From assembly GCA_937910255.1 (NCBI GenBank), contig CALEOQ010000179.1, positions 1-24,905 of the forward strand: a stretch of 24,905 bases of DNA. Direction: 5' to 3'. Within the stretch, counting starts at the first letter, position 1. Each line of letters begins with the position of its first letter. Both the position numbers and the translations under genes were made by a program. The notes under the pieces were generated by a model that saw only the letters and a program-made list of their open reading frames with translations, did no database searches and was not told the DNA's origin. Shown here piece after piece: positions 1-6,958 of the stretch. This DNA is from an uncultured Caulobacteraceae bacterium. GTDB taxonomy: Bacteria > Pseudomonadota > Alphaproteobacteria > Caulobacterales > Caulobacteraceae.

Positions 1-304
1 TGGCGCTGGCCTCCAGCTCTTCCAGCTGCAGCTCCAGCTGGTCGAGCAAACGGCTGGTCCGCTCAGACGACGTCCCGAACCGCTCACGCTTGAGCTTGGC
101 GATCTGCAGCTTGAGATGGGCGATGAGCGCCTGGCTGTCGGCGCGCTCAGCCTTAGCGGCGGCGGCCTCAGCGATGGCTACGGCCGCATCAGCGCGGGCC
201 AGATCACGATCGGCGCACGCTGCATCCCGCTCGGCCTGCATGCTCGCCAGCGCCGTCTTCAGCGCTTCGACATCGTCCGGAACAGGGGCGGCCAAGCTCT
301 CCAT
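1..304 (-). CDS. tnpC: IS66 transposase TnpC, N-terminal part
   Basis: The reading frame starts with ATG at 304-302 and stays open to the window edge (101 codons seen). The translation begins MESLAAPVPDDVEALK, continues with an alanine- and charge-rich coiled-coil stretch, and reaches IAKLKRERFGTSSERTSRL around residues 68-86. This is the N-terminal leucine-zipper-like and KLKRE.FG..SE region typical of IS66 transposases. The DDE catalytic domain would follow outside the window. No strong Shine-Dalgarno sequence precedes the start, so translation coupled to tnpB (which ends 73 bases upstream) is possible. Whether the gene is intact cannot be told from this window. Confidence 0.8.
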   Translation of the reverse strand, partial: MESLAAPVPDDVEALKTALASMQAERDAACADRDLARADAAVAIAEAAAAKAERADSQALIAHLKLQIAKLKRERFGTSSERTSRLLDQLELQLEELEASA

Positions 305-377
305 GACCCCGATGGAATCATACTTTTGAGCGCGTGTGGCGCCCCTAAATGCAGGTCCCCAGAACTATTTTAGCCGC

Positions 378-725
378 TCATCCAGCGCTGCTCGGACGCC
401 AGGTGTGCTGGGGATTACGCCAGTCGATGCCCTCCAGCATGTAGCCCATCTGCGCCATGGTCAGCGCCACCGCGCCGCCGCTCGTCGAGGGCCAGACGAA
501 CCGTCCCCGCTCCAACCGCTTGGCGTAGAGCGACATGCCGATGCCGTCGTGCCAGAGGATCTTGATCAGCGATCCGCTCCGGCCTCGAAACACATAGAGA
601 TCGCCCGCATGGGGATCTCGCTTCAGGTGCTCCTGGACCAGCAGGGCCAGCCCCTGCATCCCCTTCCTCATGTCCGTGTGGCCCGTGGCGAGCCATACCC
701 GTACGCCGGAGCGGATCGGTATCAT
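378..725 (-). CDS. tnpB: IS66 accessory protein TnpB (IS66 Orf2-like)
   Basis: A 115-residue protein starting MIPIRSGVRVWLATGHTDM. It has the signature of the IS66 Orf2 family: the G.TDMRKG.. motif near residue 15, followed by LYVFRGR and later IKILWHDGIGMSLYAKRLERGRF, ending close to the family's usual length of about 115 residues. The ATG at 725 overlaps the tnpA stop in an ATGA arrangement, which implies translational coupling and is why I chose this start rather than the longer upstream frame. Its exact role in transposition is not settled in the family. It appears intact. Confidence 0.9.
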   Translation of the reverse strand: MIPIRSGVRVWLATGHTDMRKGMQGLALLVQEHLKRDPHAGDLYVFRGRSGSLIKILWHDGIGMSLYAKRLERGRFVWPSTSGGAVALTMAQMGYMLEGIDWRNPQHTWRPSSAG

Positions 726-1045
726 CGCAGCGCCTTGAGAACCGCGCCCACCAGGGCTGGCGACGCCGTCGGGGAAATGCTCACGCGGGCGCTGGCCAAC
801 TCCACCTGGATCGCCGGACCGGCACTGCTCGGCGGCGCCGGCTCGGCGACGACCGCCTCCACGAAGCCAAGACCTGCCGCCTGCTGACGCCACTGATAGA
901 TCAAGCTGGTGGCGACATCGCGCCGGCGCGCCACATCCGTCACGACTGCACCTGGCGAAAACGCCTCGGCCAGGATCGCCAGCTTCTCCTCGTCACGCCA
1001 CCTGCGGCGGCGCTCCGGACCGGTGATCAAACTGACATGGGCCAT
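722..1045 (-). CDS. tnpA: IS66 Orf1-like helix-turn-helix protein TnpA
   Basis: A 107-residue protein beginning MAHVSLITGPERRRRWRDEEK. The stretch around residues 18-58 (WRDEEKLAILAEAF, then VARRRDVATSLIYQWRQQ) is the transposase-type helix-turn-helix of the IS3/IS66 Orf1 superfamily, expected to bind the element's ends. It is the first gene of the IS operon; its ATG at 1045 lies about 37 bases inside the presumed IS end. The stop overlaps the tnpB start by four bases. Nothing suggests a frameshift. Confidence 0.85.
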   Translation of the reverse strand: MAHVSLITGPERRRRWRDEEKLAILAEAFSPGAVVTDVARRRDVATSLIYQWRQQAAGLGFVEAVVAEPAPPSSAGPAIQVELASARVSISPTASPALVGAVLKALR

Positions 1046-1067
1046 GCTGTGCAGCTACGAGCGCTCT

Positions 1068-1081
1068 TAAGGACGTCCTTA
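1068..1081. repeat. 14-bp perfect palindrome at the presumed IS66 end
   Basis: TAAGGACGTCCTTA is a perfect palindrome located just inside the presumed terminus of the IS66 element and upstream of tnpA. It could be part of the terminal inverted repeat or a site for the TnpA helix-turn-helix protein. The palindrome is seen directly; its role is inference. Confidence 0.5.
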
Positions 1082-1252
1082 CGAGCACAGCATCGCCATC
1101 CACCTCACCCCGACAAGGCGGCCCCCACCGGAGGCTCACGACGCGACCGCCGCGGCTCGAGTGATGCTGCCTTCATGGCCGCCATACTGCGGCGGCTGCG
1201 CCTTGGGCCAATCCGGCAATCGTACCCTCGGTTTCAACTCGCTCGTGGCGAA

Positions 1253-1282
1253 TTGACAGCTTCTGCCAGCTCAGCCGTTAAT
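1253..1282 (+). promoter_or_regulatory. Possible promoter for the CII-like gene
   Basis: TTGACA at 1253-1258 matches the -35 consensus, and GTTAAT at 1277-1282 is a fair -10 with an 18-base spacer. A transcript would start near 1290, leaving a short leader with GGGAGG at 1301-1306 ahead of the TTG start at 1314. Confidence 0.45.
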
Positions 1283-1313
1283 CGTGATGGGGTGAGTACG
1301 GGGAGGGTTGAAG

Positions 1314-1763
1314 TTGCGTGATGTTGCAGCGTCCCAGTGCGAGTTCGCGTTTCTCGTCTATCAGGTGCTCGTTGTTGAGCGTGTCGTGACGCTCGCCCAA
1401 GCTGCGAAGGCCCTCGGCCTGACCTACGGCGCAATGCACAGCCGGGTGAACCAGCGCACGAGGTTTCGGCCCGCAGAGATCAAGCGGCTTGTGGAGACGG
1501 TTCCTGACCCGCGTCTAGTCCGCTTCTTTACCGACGAGAGCACGCACATCGTCGTGCCGCGGCCGTCAGCGCCAGCTGATCACTCAAAGTCTGTTGGCAA
1601 CGCAGTCGCTGTAGCCATGAAGGAAGCAATCGATATATGGTCGGTCGCCAATCAGATACTCGCGCACGGCGGTCGACTTTCCCACAAGGAAAGATCTGAT
1701 CTAATAGAGGAAGTCAAGCAAGCAGAGATCGCTATCGCTTCACTTCGATCAACTATCGAATAA
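1314..1763 (+). CDS. CII-like phage-type regulatory protein
   Basis: A protein of about 149 residues. The stretch ALGLTYGAMHSRVN.RTRFRPAEIKRL followed by DPRLVRFF resembles the phage regulatory protein CII (CP76) family, in which a first-turn helix-turn-helix is followed by a motif saying the organism 'state' helix ends in D.RL...F. The C-terminal half (residues 80-149) is helical and charged. TTG at 1314 is preferred over TTG at 1308 because it is seven bases from GGGAGG; the earlier codon is too close. It is transcribed away from the IS66 element and converges on the STAND gene, with about 96 AT-rich bases between their ends. The family link is recognised from motif shape only. Probable role: transcription regulator of a prophage or island. 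Confidence 0.6.
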   Translation: MRDVAASQCEFAFLVYQVLVVERVVTLAQAAKALGLTYGAMHSRVNQRTRFRPAEIKRLVETVPDPRLVRFFTDESTHIVVPRPSAPADHSKSVGNAVAVAMKEAIDIWSVANQILAHGGRLSHKERSDLIEEVKQAEIAIASLRSTIE

Positions 1764-1859
1764 CGAAGAACTAAATAGATATTATGACATCAAAAAAAGA
1801 AACTGCACTTCGATCCGCAGGATACAAATCATAACGATTTAGATTGCTCTTCGGTTGGT

Positions 1860-4800
1860 TTAATGAACCAGCCCCTCGGGAAGGTCATAGACTAATAGGT
1901 CACGGCCAGCGCAGGCTACGCATTGGTCTGTCACATGGTATGCGGTCGCACTGGGTACTAGAATAGTCTCAACAGCTCTGCCCTCCCCGTCCCAGAACCG
2001 CACAGAGCGGTCGAGGCCAAAACTTACGACGCCAGAGCCTGCGCGTGCCACCGTCACATAGCCATCATGGGCCTTAGGGTCGCCTCGGTCCGGAAGAAGC
2101 CTCCCCTCCGCATCCCAGAACCGAACTCCGCCGCTGTTGTCCCAACTCACAAAGGCAGAACCCGCCTGAAATACTCCCAGAACATCACCAACATGGGCCT
2201 TCGGGTGACCTCGATTGAGCAGAACCCTGCCCTCAGCGTCCCAAAACCAAACGCCACTGCCCCCGCCCCAGCTCACAAAGCCAGAGCCCGCCTGAAGCAC
2301 TCCCCGAACGTCTCCATCATGGGCCTTCAGGTGACCTCGGTCGGGCAGGACCCTGCCCTCCTCATCCCAGAACCGGACCTCACCGTTCTCGTCCCAGCTC
2401 ACAAAGCCAGAGCCCGCCTGAAGCACCCCTCGAACATCTCCATCATGGGCCTTAGGGTGACCTCGGTCGGGAAGACGCTCGCCCTCCGCATCCCAGAACC
2501 AAATCGCGCCGTCCCGGCCCCAGCTGACAAAGCCACAGCCCGCTGGCGCCACTCCTACGACGCCGCCATCATGGGCGCCAGTTAGACCTCGACCGGAAAG
2601 AGCCGCCCCACAAGCATCCCAAAATCTAACTACACCATCTTCGTCCCAGGTTACTACTCGACCCCCGTTGGCTATGCAAAATATGAGAAGACCAGATGAG
2701 TGCGCATTCTCATGAGACCTAATAAGATTTGATCGCCCGCGCGCGACGCTAGCTCTCGCACGACTTGGGGCTGCAGACCCCGACGCCCCCCCAGTCGCTG
2801 TGTCACCAAGTAGTTGCCACAGAACGTCATCAGGCCTCGATACTCGGCTCCCATGGTAACACAAGCGAATGAAGTAATTTTCGCTTTCAGCCCACAAAGC
2901 TTCCCACTGAGAAGCACCAGGAAAATTTCTTGCATAGGCGGGAAGCCGCCGCCAGAGATTTATACCTTTGGTTAAGCGCTCTGCTCCGAACGTAAGATCT
3001 TGTACTTGGAAAGCCAAGAACTGGGGGTCTGCTAGGAGTTGCCCCGCCTCAGTCTCGCGCCCCATCGCGCATAGATGTTCTGTCAGATGATCGAGCGGGT
3101 AGGGCGGCACTTGGCGAACCCCTACTTTCTGCCAGGCCTCCATTGACCATCCTACGAGCACCTCAAGGGCTTCATTACATCGATATCTACCAGAAGGATC
3201 TAACGCCTGGCGGAAGTCCTCTTTTAGAAGAGGGTGTGAAAGGGAAAGACAGCGGAAGCCACTCTCATCAAATGAGATGGTGAGCCAACGCGAAAAGCGC
3301 ATGTGGAGATCGTTCATATCAACGCCGGGCTGACCCAGGTCTGAAAGCACCGCCCCAATCTCGTCAGAGCGCAGCGGGCCCAGCGCAACCGCTAGCACCG
3401 AAAACATGGCGATCATCGCATCCGACCACGACGGCTCACCTTCAATCTTTTTCGGGGGACGTTGAATTTCGTCTCGGATGTATTTGGCGAATGTCTGCGG
3501 AAGATTGAGAAATCTACTTTCTAAAGAATGATTAATAACCGCTTCAACATCCCGAATGCCTTCCATCACGAGCTTGACTCGAAGGGGCAGACCTGCGGAA
3601 ATCTCTCTAAGTCGCACGAGCAACTCAGGATGAGATTTAACTTCGAGGTCACCTATTGAAGATGTCCATTCAATCAATTCATTGTCCGAAAGCGGATCCA
3701 GATCCAACCGCAAGACGGGCGTGAAACTATTCTCTCGAGACTTCCAACTTTCTAAATAGTCAGGCCACTCCGTTCGATTAGCACGCCCCGAGACGATCAC
3801 CCAGACGTTCGAAGGTAAATCTTCGAGGAAGGGCTCGATCGGACTGGCAGCCTCATCCAAACCATCAAGTACAACGATCAGACGATCATGTGGGCGCTCT
3901 TCGAGGCGAATGATCTCGGCGTACAGGTTCTGCCCCCGGACATCACTGTCCTCACCGGCGACCCGGTTCATGCCCATGATTTGCGCAGTAAGGTGCCCCA
4001 AGATCGCCGCAGGAGGGGTCGTTAATGTCCGCGTATTTGCTATGAAATGGCTGACAAGGTTGGGCTCTACGCGCCGTCGCCGTTCCACCCACTTCGCAAG
4101 CAGTGCAGACTTTCCCGAGCCTGATGGGCCTGCAATTATCAGTAGCCTCCCCCCTTCTCCGTCAACAAAATTGTCGATTTCTCGGAGATAATCCTCACGC
4201 CCAAAAAATGAATTGGAGAGTTCAGCAAAACGCAGCTCCACCTGCTTTGCAGTTTGCGCAACGCTGTGCAATCCGAGGTTTTGAAGGCCGATCTTTCGAA
4301 TGATCTGATCGACCAGCTGGCCGTCGGCCAGCTGCACTAGCGCTTGTTCGATCAAGAGCAGGCGGTCGTGAGAGCGCCCTGCATGGGCAATCAAACCGTC
4401 CAACTTCGTGTCAAGCTCACTGAGTTGGCCTGAAATATTCGTCGCGTGTTCAATCAGCCCGCTGAGATATGTCGCAGCTTGCCTATGTGTTTCTCGTTGT
4501 TGACCAAAAATCTGTAGGAACAGCGCCGTTCGAACAGACTCCGAGTTTTTCACGCGGTACGCAAACCACGCTTGTGCAGCGACGAGCCAGCCTGTCTGAT
4601 CCTCCGATAAGAAGGTCGCTTGAAATGCACTTGGGATCTCGATCCTGTTCTTCGCCAAGGCTAGCCGAAGCTCTTCGAGGGTCGCCCTCGCTGACTCTGT
4701 CGGCACTTGATCAAGTGGGATAAAGGCTCCCGCTAGATGGATGCCGTTGGAGACTTCGTCGCTAACCTCGATCGTCGCAGCCTCGTCGGCGAGACGCTTC

Positions 4801-5249
4801 AGAAAGTCGTCGCCAGCCACCTCTTGGCGCGCTTGCGCGATCCACCTCCGCACAGGGGCAGCAAACCTTTCCCCGCTCGTTGGCCCCGCGCCGAAACGAA
4901 TTGACCTCTGCGCTTTGACGTACTGATCCACCAGCGTGGCGACGCCATCAATCTGGGCGCTCCGCAATGCCCGGGCAAGGTCGTGGTTTGGGGGGGCCTT
5001 CCTGCCGGCCTTAGCCGCGCCCAGCAACGCGCCCACTGCTCGAAGGCTCGACTTGAGGCCATCGCTCGCGGCCTGACCGCTGACCGCCTTTGAGACTTCG
5101 GAAATAGCAGTGATGCCGACAGCGAGGATGCCACCTGCTGCTGCCTGTGGAAGTGCACATGCGCCAACAACGCCGCACACGCCGATGCCTAGAAGGAGCG
5201 CGCCCTTTAGGCCAAGCTGCGCTCCGTGACGTTCCAGGTCCAGAACCAT
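1860..5249 (-). CDS. STAND/NACHT-type NTPase with N-terminal hydrophobic region and C-terminal seven-unit WD-like propeller
   Basis: A 1129-residue multidomain protein. Residues 13-50 are glycine-rich and hydrophobic and could form one or two membrane segments. Residues 60-345 are helical with a coiled-coil-like part (270-300). The P-loop NTPase follows: FFGRE at 348-352, Walker A GPSGSGKS at 374-381, Walker B LIVVLDGLDE at 457-466, and VIVSGR at 484-489 as a sensor-like arginine. A helical region runs to about 850. Residues 855-1129 hold about seven 42-residue repeats of the form V.GV..AGSGFVSW...G.VRFWD..G. Known family: STAND NTPases with WD-type sensors, several of which act as bacterial NLR-like phage defence. 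ATG at 5249 has a strong GGGAGGGGGG site just upstream. It lies 83 bases downstream of the DUF4145 gene on the same strand. A defence role is inference; the effector would have to lie in the N-terminal 340 residues. Confidence 0.85.
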   Translation of the reverse strand: MVLDLERHGAQLGLKGALLLGIGVCGVVGACALPQAAAGGILAVGITAISEVSKAVSGQAASDGLKSSLRAVGALLGAAKAGRKAPPNHDLARALRSAQIDGVATLVDQYVKAQRSIRFGAGPTSGERFAAPVRRWIAQARQEVAGDDFLKRLADEAATIEVSDEVSNGIHLAGAFIPLDQVPTESARATLEELRLALAKNRIEIPSAFQATFLSEDQTGWLVAAQAWFAYRVKNSESVRTALFLQIFGQQRETHRQAATYLSGLIEHATNISGQLSELDTKLDGLIAHAGRSHDRLLLIEQALVQLADGQLVDQIIRKIGLQNLGLHSVAQTAKQVELRFAELSNSFFGREDYLREIDNFVDGEGGRLLIIAGPSGSGKSALLAKWVERRRRVEPNLVSHFIANTRTLTTPPAAILGHLTAQIMGMNRVAGEDSDVRGQNLYAEIIRLEERPHDRLIVVLDGLDEAASPIEPFLEDLPSNVWVIVSGRANRTEWPDYLESWKSRENSFTPVLRLDLDPLSDNELIEWTSSIGDLEVKSHPELLVRLREISAGLPLRVKLVMEGIRDVEAVINHSLESRFLNLPQTFAKYIRDEIQRPPKKIEGEPSWSDAMIAMFSVLAVALGPLRSDEIGAVLSDLGQPGVDMNDLHMRFSRWLTISFDESGFRCLSLSHPLLKEDFRQALDPSGRYRCNEALEVLVGWSMEAWQKVGVRQVPPYPLDHLTEHLCAMGRETEAGQLLADPQFLAFQVQDLTFGAERLTKGINLWRRLPAYARNFPGASQWEALWAESENYFIRLCYHGSRVSRPDDVLWQLLGDTATGGASGSAAPSRARASVARGRSNLIRSHENAHSSGLLIFCIANGGRVVTWDEDGVVRFWDACGAALSGRGLTGAHDGGVVGVAPAGCGFVSWGRDGAIWFWDAEGERLPDRGHPKAHDGDVRGVLQAGSGFVSWDENGEVRFWDEEGRVLPDRGHLKAHDGDVRGVLQAGSGFVSWGGGSGVWFWDAEGRVLLNRGHPKAHVGDVLGVFQAGSAFVSWDNSGGVRFWDAEGRLLPDRGDPKAHDGYVTVARAGSGVVSFGLDRSVRFWDGEGRAVETILVPSATAYHVTDQCVACAGRDLLVYDLPEGLVH
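1990..2690 (-). repeat. 126-bp tandem repeats encoding propeller blades
   Basis: Within the STAND gene the DNA repeats with a 126-bp (42-codon) period: the plus-strand landmark CATGGGCC(T/G) recurs near 2067, 2193, 2319, 2445 and 2571. The three central copies are nearly identical at protein level (AHDGDVRGVLQAGSGFVSW occurs twice), whereas the two outermost units are diverged. Such within-gene similarity points to recent repeat amplification or homogenisation. Confidence 0.85.
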
Positions 5250-5332
5250 CCGCCCCCCTCCCGCCGGAAAGCTTCGGTCAAGAATGTGGCGCGCTCAAGC
5301 CTCAAGAGAGATTAATCTTGATAGGGCAAGGG

Positions 5333-6025
5333 TCATTCTGCTCTTGCGCGCCGCGGACTTTGGCGATTAGGAACCGCCGCCTTCAGTTCCTTCAGGGCGT
5401 CCCCCAAAATCATGGTCCGATAGAGAAAGCCTTCGAGTGTAGAAACCAGGGTGCCAAGTTGGTCAGGCGTGGGCCGCCAACCTCTGTGAGCTGCAGCGCC
5501 ACCAGCATCGGCCAACACTGAAAGGCTGGCGTGCTCGGCACCACCGATGCTGCCTTTTGCCTCTAGACTGGCTAGCTTCTCTGCGAAGGTTTGGTTTGGG
5601 TCAATTTCGAGCAGCTCCGATGCTCGGTCAAAGATCGTACGCACGCCGATGGCCGCGAGCACGCGAAGGTCGGCATTCAGCGCCGCGTACAGCTCGTCTA
5701 TGAGGCGGCTCAAATCGGGATCGATGGCAAAGGTATGAGCCCACTCAGGTGGCGCTCGCTTGGTCGGCGCGGGCCAATAGGTCATGCGTTCGGGATAGTG
5801 AGTCACCCATTCGCCATTCTCGTCCCGGTGGTGGTCTTGATCCTCGGAATGACTCTCCGCCCGCTGCACGTAGACCACCTCGCATCCCCGACACTTCAGG
5901 ATGCTGTGGCGAACACAACCGTCCACATAGCCACCGGACCATGTCTCTTGATGCGCGGCGATCACATCTGCAAAACGACCAGCCCCGCAGCTCGGGCAAT
6001 GCCCTTTGACCTTCTCACCCGCCAT
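5333..6025 (-). CDS. Zinc-ribbon DUF4145 domain protein
   Basis: A 230-residue protein. C10-x2-C13 and C45-x2-C48 form a four-cysteine zinc ribbon. Residues 105-207 match the DUF4145 pattern: LAAIGVRTIFDRA near 123-135, FAEKLASL at 147-154, then LADAGGAAAHRGWRPT and a final LEGFLYR helix. DUF4145 proteins are often encoded beside or fused to restriction and other defence enzymes; their biochemical role is unclear. The ATG at 6025 follows TATGCTGATTGT, with no clear Shine-Dalgarno, so a short-leader transcript is possible. It is the upstream gene of a likely two-gene unit with the STAND NTPase (83-base gap, same strand, no terminator seen between). Confidence 0.75.
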   Translation of the reverse strand: MAGEKVKGHCPSCGAGRFADVIAAHQETWSGGYVDGCVRHSILKCRGCEVVYVQRAESHSEDQDHHRDENGEWVTHYPERMTYWPAPTKRAPPEWAHTFAIDPDLSRLIDELYAALNADLRVLAAIGVRTIFDRASELLEIDPNQTFAEKLASLEAKGSIGGAEHASLSVLADAGGAAAHRGWRPTPDQLGTLVSTLEGFLYRTMILGDALKELKAAVPNRQSPRRARAE

Positions 6026-6083
6026 ACAATCAGCATAGCAGCGGTTGTCTCGCTGCGCACCTCGAGGACTGGACCATAAGTTC

Positions 6084-6111
6084 TAAGTTCTGCGCCGTAG
6101 CGCAGAACTTA
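6084..6111. repeat. 28-bp inverted repeat upstream of the serine recombinase (possible res subsite)
   Basis: The arm TAAGTTCTGCGC at 6084-6095 and its exact reverse complement at 6100-6111 enclose CGTA. It lies between divergent genes, so a terminator makes little sense. 28 bp is the size of a resolvase crossover site, and a second inverted repeat lies about 55 bp nearer the recombinase. The function is inference. Confidence 0.6.
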
Positions 6112-6143
6112 TTTGCCTAGCCATTTTGATCCGGCTTATGAGC

Positions 6144-6162
6144 TAGGTGTTCGCCACACCTA
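6144..6162. repeat. Second inverted repeat in the recombinase leader
   Basis: TAGGTGT at 6144-6150 is mirrored by ACACCTA at 6156-6162 around TCGCC. It ends 13 bases before the recombinase ATG, so it could be a second recombinase-binding site, an operator, or a leader hairpin that limits translation. Confidence 0.5.
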
Positions 6163-6175
6163 ACTTCTGAGCCAC

Positions 6176-6754
6176 ATGCGCATCGCCTATTACCGTGTCT
6201 CCACCGCCGATCAGAGCATCGAAGCTCAGCGCCAAGCCATGGGTGGCGGCTTCGACCGAGAGTTCGCCGACGAGGGGATCAGCGGTGGGACTCTGGCCGC
6301 CCAGCGCCCAGGCTTCGCGAAGCTGCTGGACATCGCGCGTGAGGGCGACACGGTCTCGGTCTATGCGGTGGATCGGTTGGGACGCGACGCGCTGGATGTC
6401 CAATCGACCGTCCGGCGCCTGCTCGACATGGGTGTGGCTGTTGAGGTCCACGGTCTGGGCGTTATCGCCAGGGGCGTCGGGGAACTCATTCTGGCTGTCC
6501 TCGCCCAGGTGGCGGATCTCGAACGTCGGCGGATCGCCGAGCGGACCGCCAGTGGGCGCGAGGCTGCCAGGGCAGCTCTGCTCGCTACCGGCAAGACCCA
6601 CCGCGGCAAATCGAGCCTCGGCCGGCCAAAGGCGCATGACGCCGCCGCAGTTGTTGCCTGGCGAAAGACCCACGGAGCCAGCATCAAAGAGACTGCCCGG
6701 CAGTTCGGTCTCTCGGAGGCGACGGTGAAGCGGTATGCGCGGGCAGGCGACTGA
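6176..6754 (+). CDS. Serine site-specific recombinase (resolvase/invertase family)
   Basis: A 192-residue protein of normal resolvase length. MRIAYYRVSTADQ places the catalytic serine at residue 9 with R7 beside it; DRLGRD at 66-71 supplies the two conserved arginines (67 and 70); ADLERRRIAERTASGR near 126-141 is the E-helix region; SLGRPKAHD leads into a C-terminal Hin-like helix-turn-helix (about 155-190, ending FGLSEATVKRYA). No transposase of the Tn3 type is beside it, so it is a stand-alone recombinase, perhaps for dimer resolution or left by an earlier transposon. ATG at 6176 is used; the leader holds two inverted repeats but no strong ribosome site. Confidence 0.9.
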   Translation: MRIAYYRVSTADQSIEAQRQAMGGGFDREFADEGISGGTLAAQRPGFAKLLDIAREGDTVSVYAVDRLGRDALDVQSTVRRLLDMGVAVEVHGLGVIARGVGELILAVLAQVADLERRRIAERTASGREAARAALLATGKTHRGKSSLGRPKAHDAAAVVAWRKTHGASIKETARQFGLSEATVKRYARAGD

Positions 6755-6958
6755 ACCGCAGCCTCAGGACATTGCCTCCGCGGTCAGCACGACACCCGCA
6801 GAGGCGAGGATGGCGACAATGCGCCAATCGCACTTGACCCCACTAGCCGGGCGTCACGATCAATGGTTGTATTGACGTATAATTAGGCAAGGCGGTGGGG
6901 GCTGGTTTCCAGCACGCTTTCCCTGCCACACCTCTTCCCTCTAGCGAGTTCCATTTTC

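Larger units (their letters stand above)
1..1083 (-). mobile_element. IS66-family insertion sequence, right part (truncated by window edge)
   Basis: The three genes tnpA, tnpB and tnpC lie head to tail on the minus strand in the order and with the sizes usual for IS66 elements; tnpC runs off the left edge. The outer end upstream of tnpA probably lies at about 1083, where the minus strand begins GTAAGGACGTCCTTAAGAG; IS66-type ends often begin with GTAAG, but the partner end is outside the window so I cannot confirm the boundary or a target duplication. The element lies beside the phage-type regulator at 1314 and marks the left side of the accessory region seen here. Confidence 0.8.

Noticed and set aside
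2067..2585. Repetitive plus-strand frame of 172 codons with four copies of a 42-residue unit
   Set aside because: It is the antisense reading of the propeller repeats in the STAND gene; the WD-like motif on the minus strand explains it.
6834..6883. Promoter of the RTX gene (TTGACC at 6834, TATAAT at 6878)
   Set aside because: The two elements are not at a workable spacing from each other, and neither has a good partner; I left it out as a feature.
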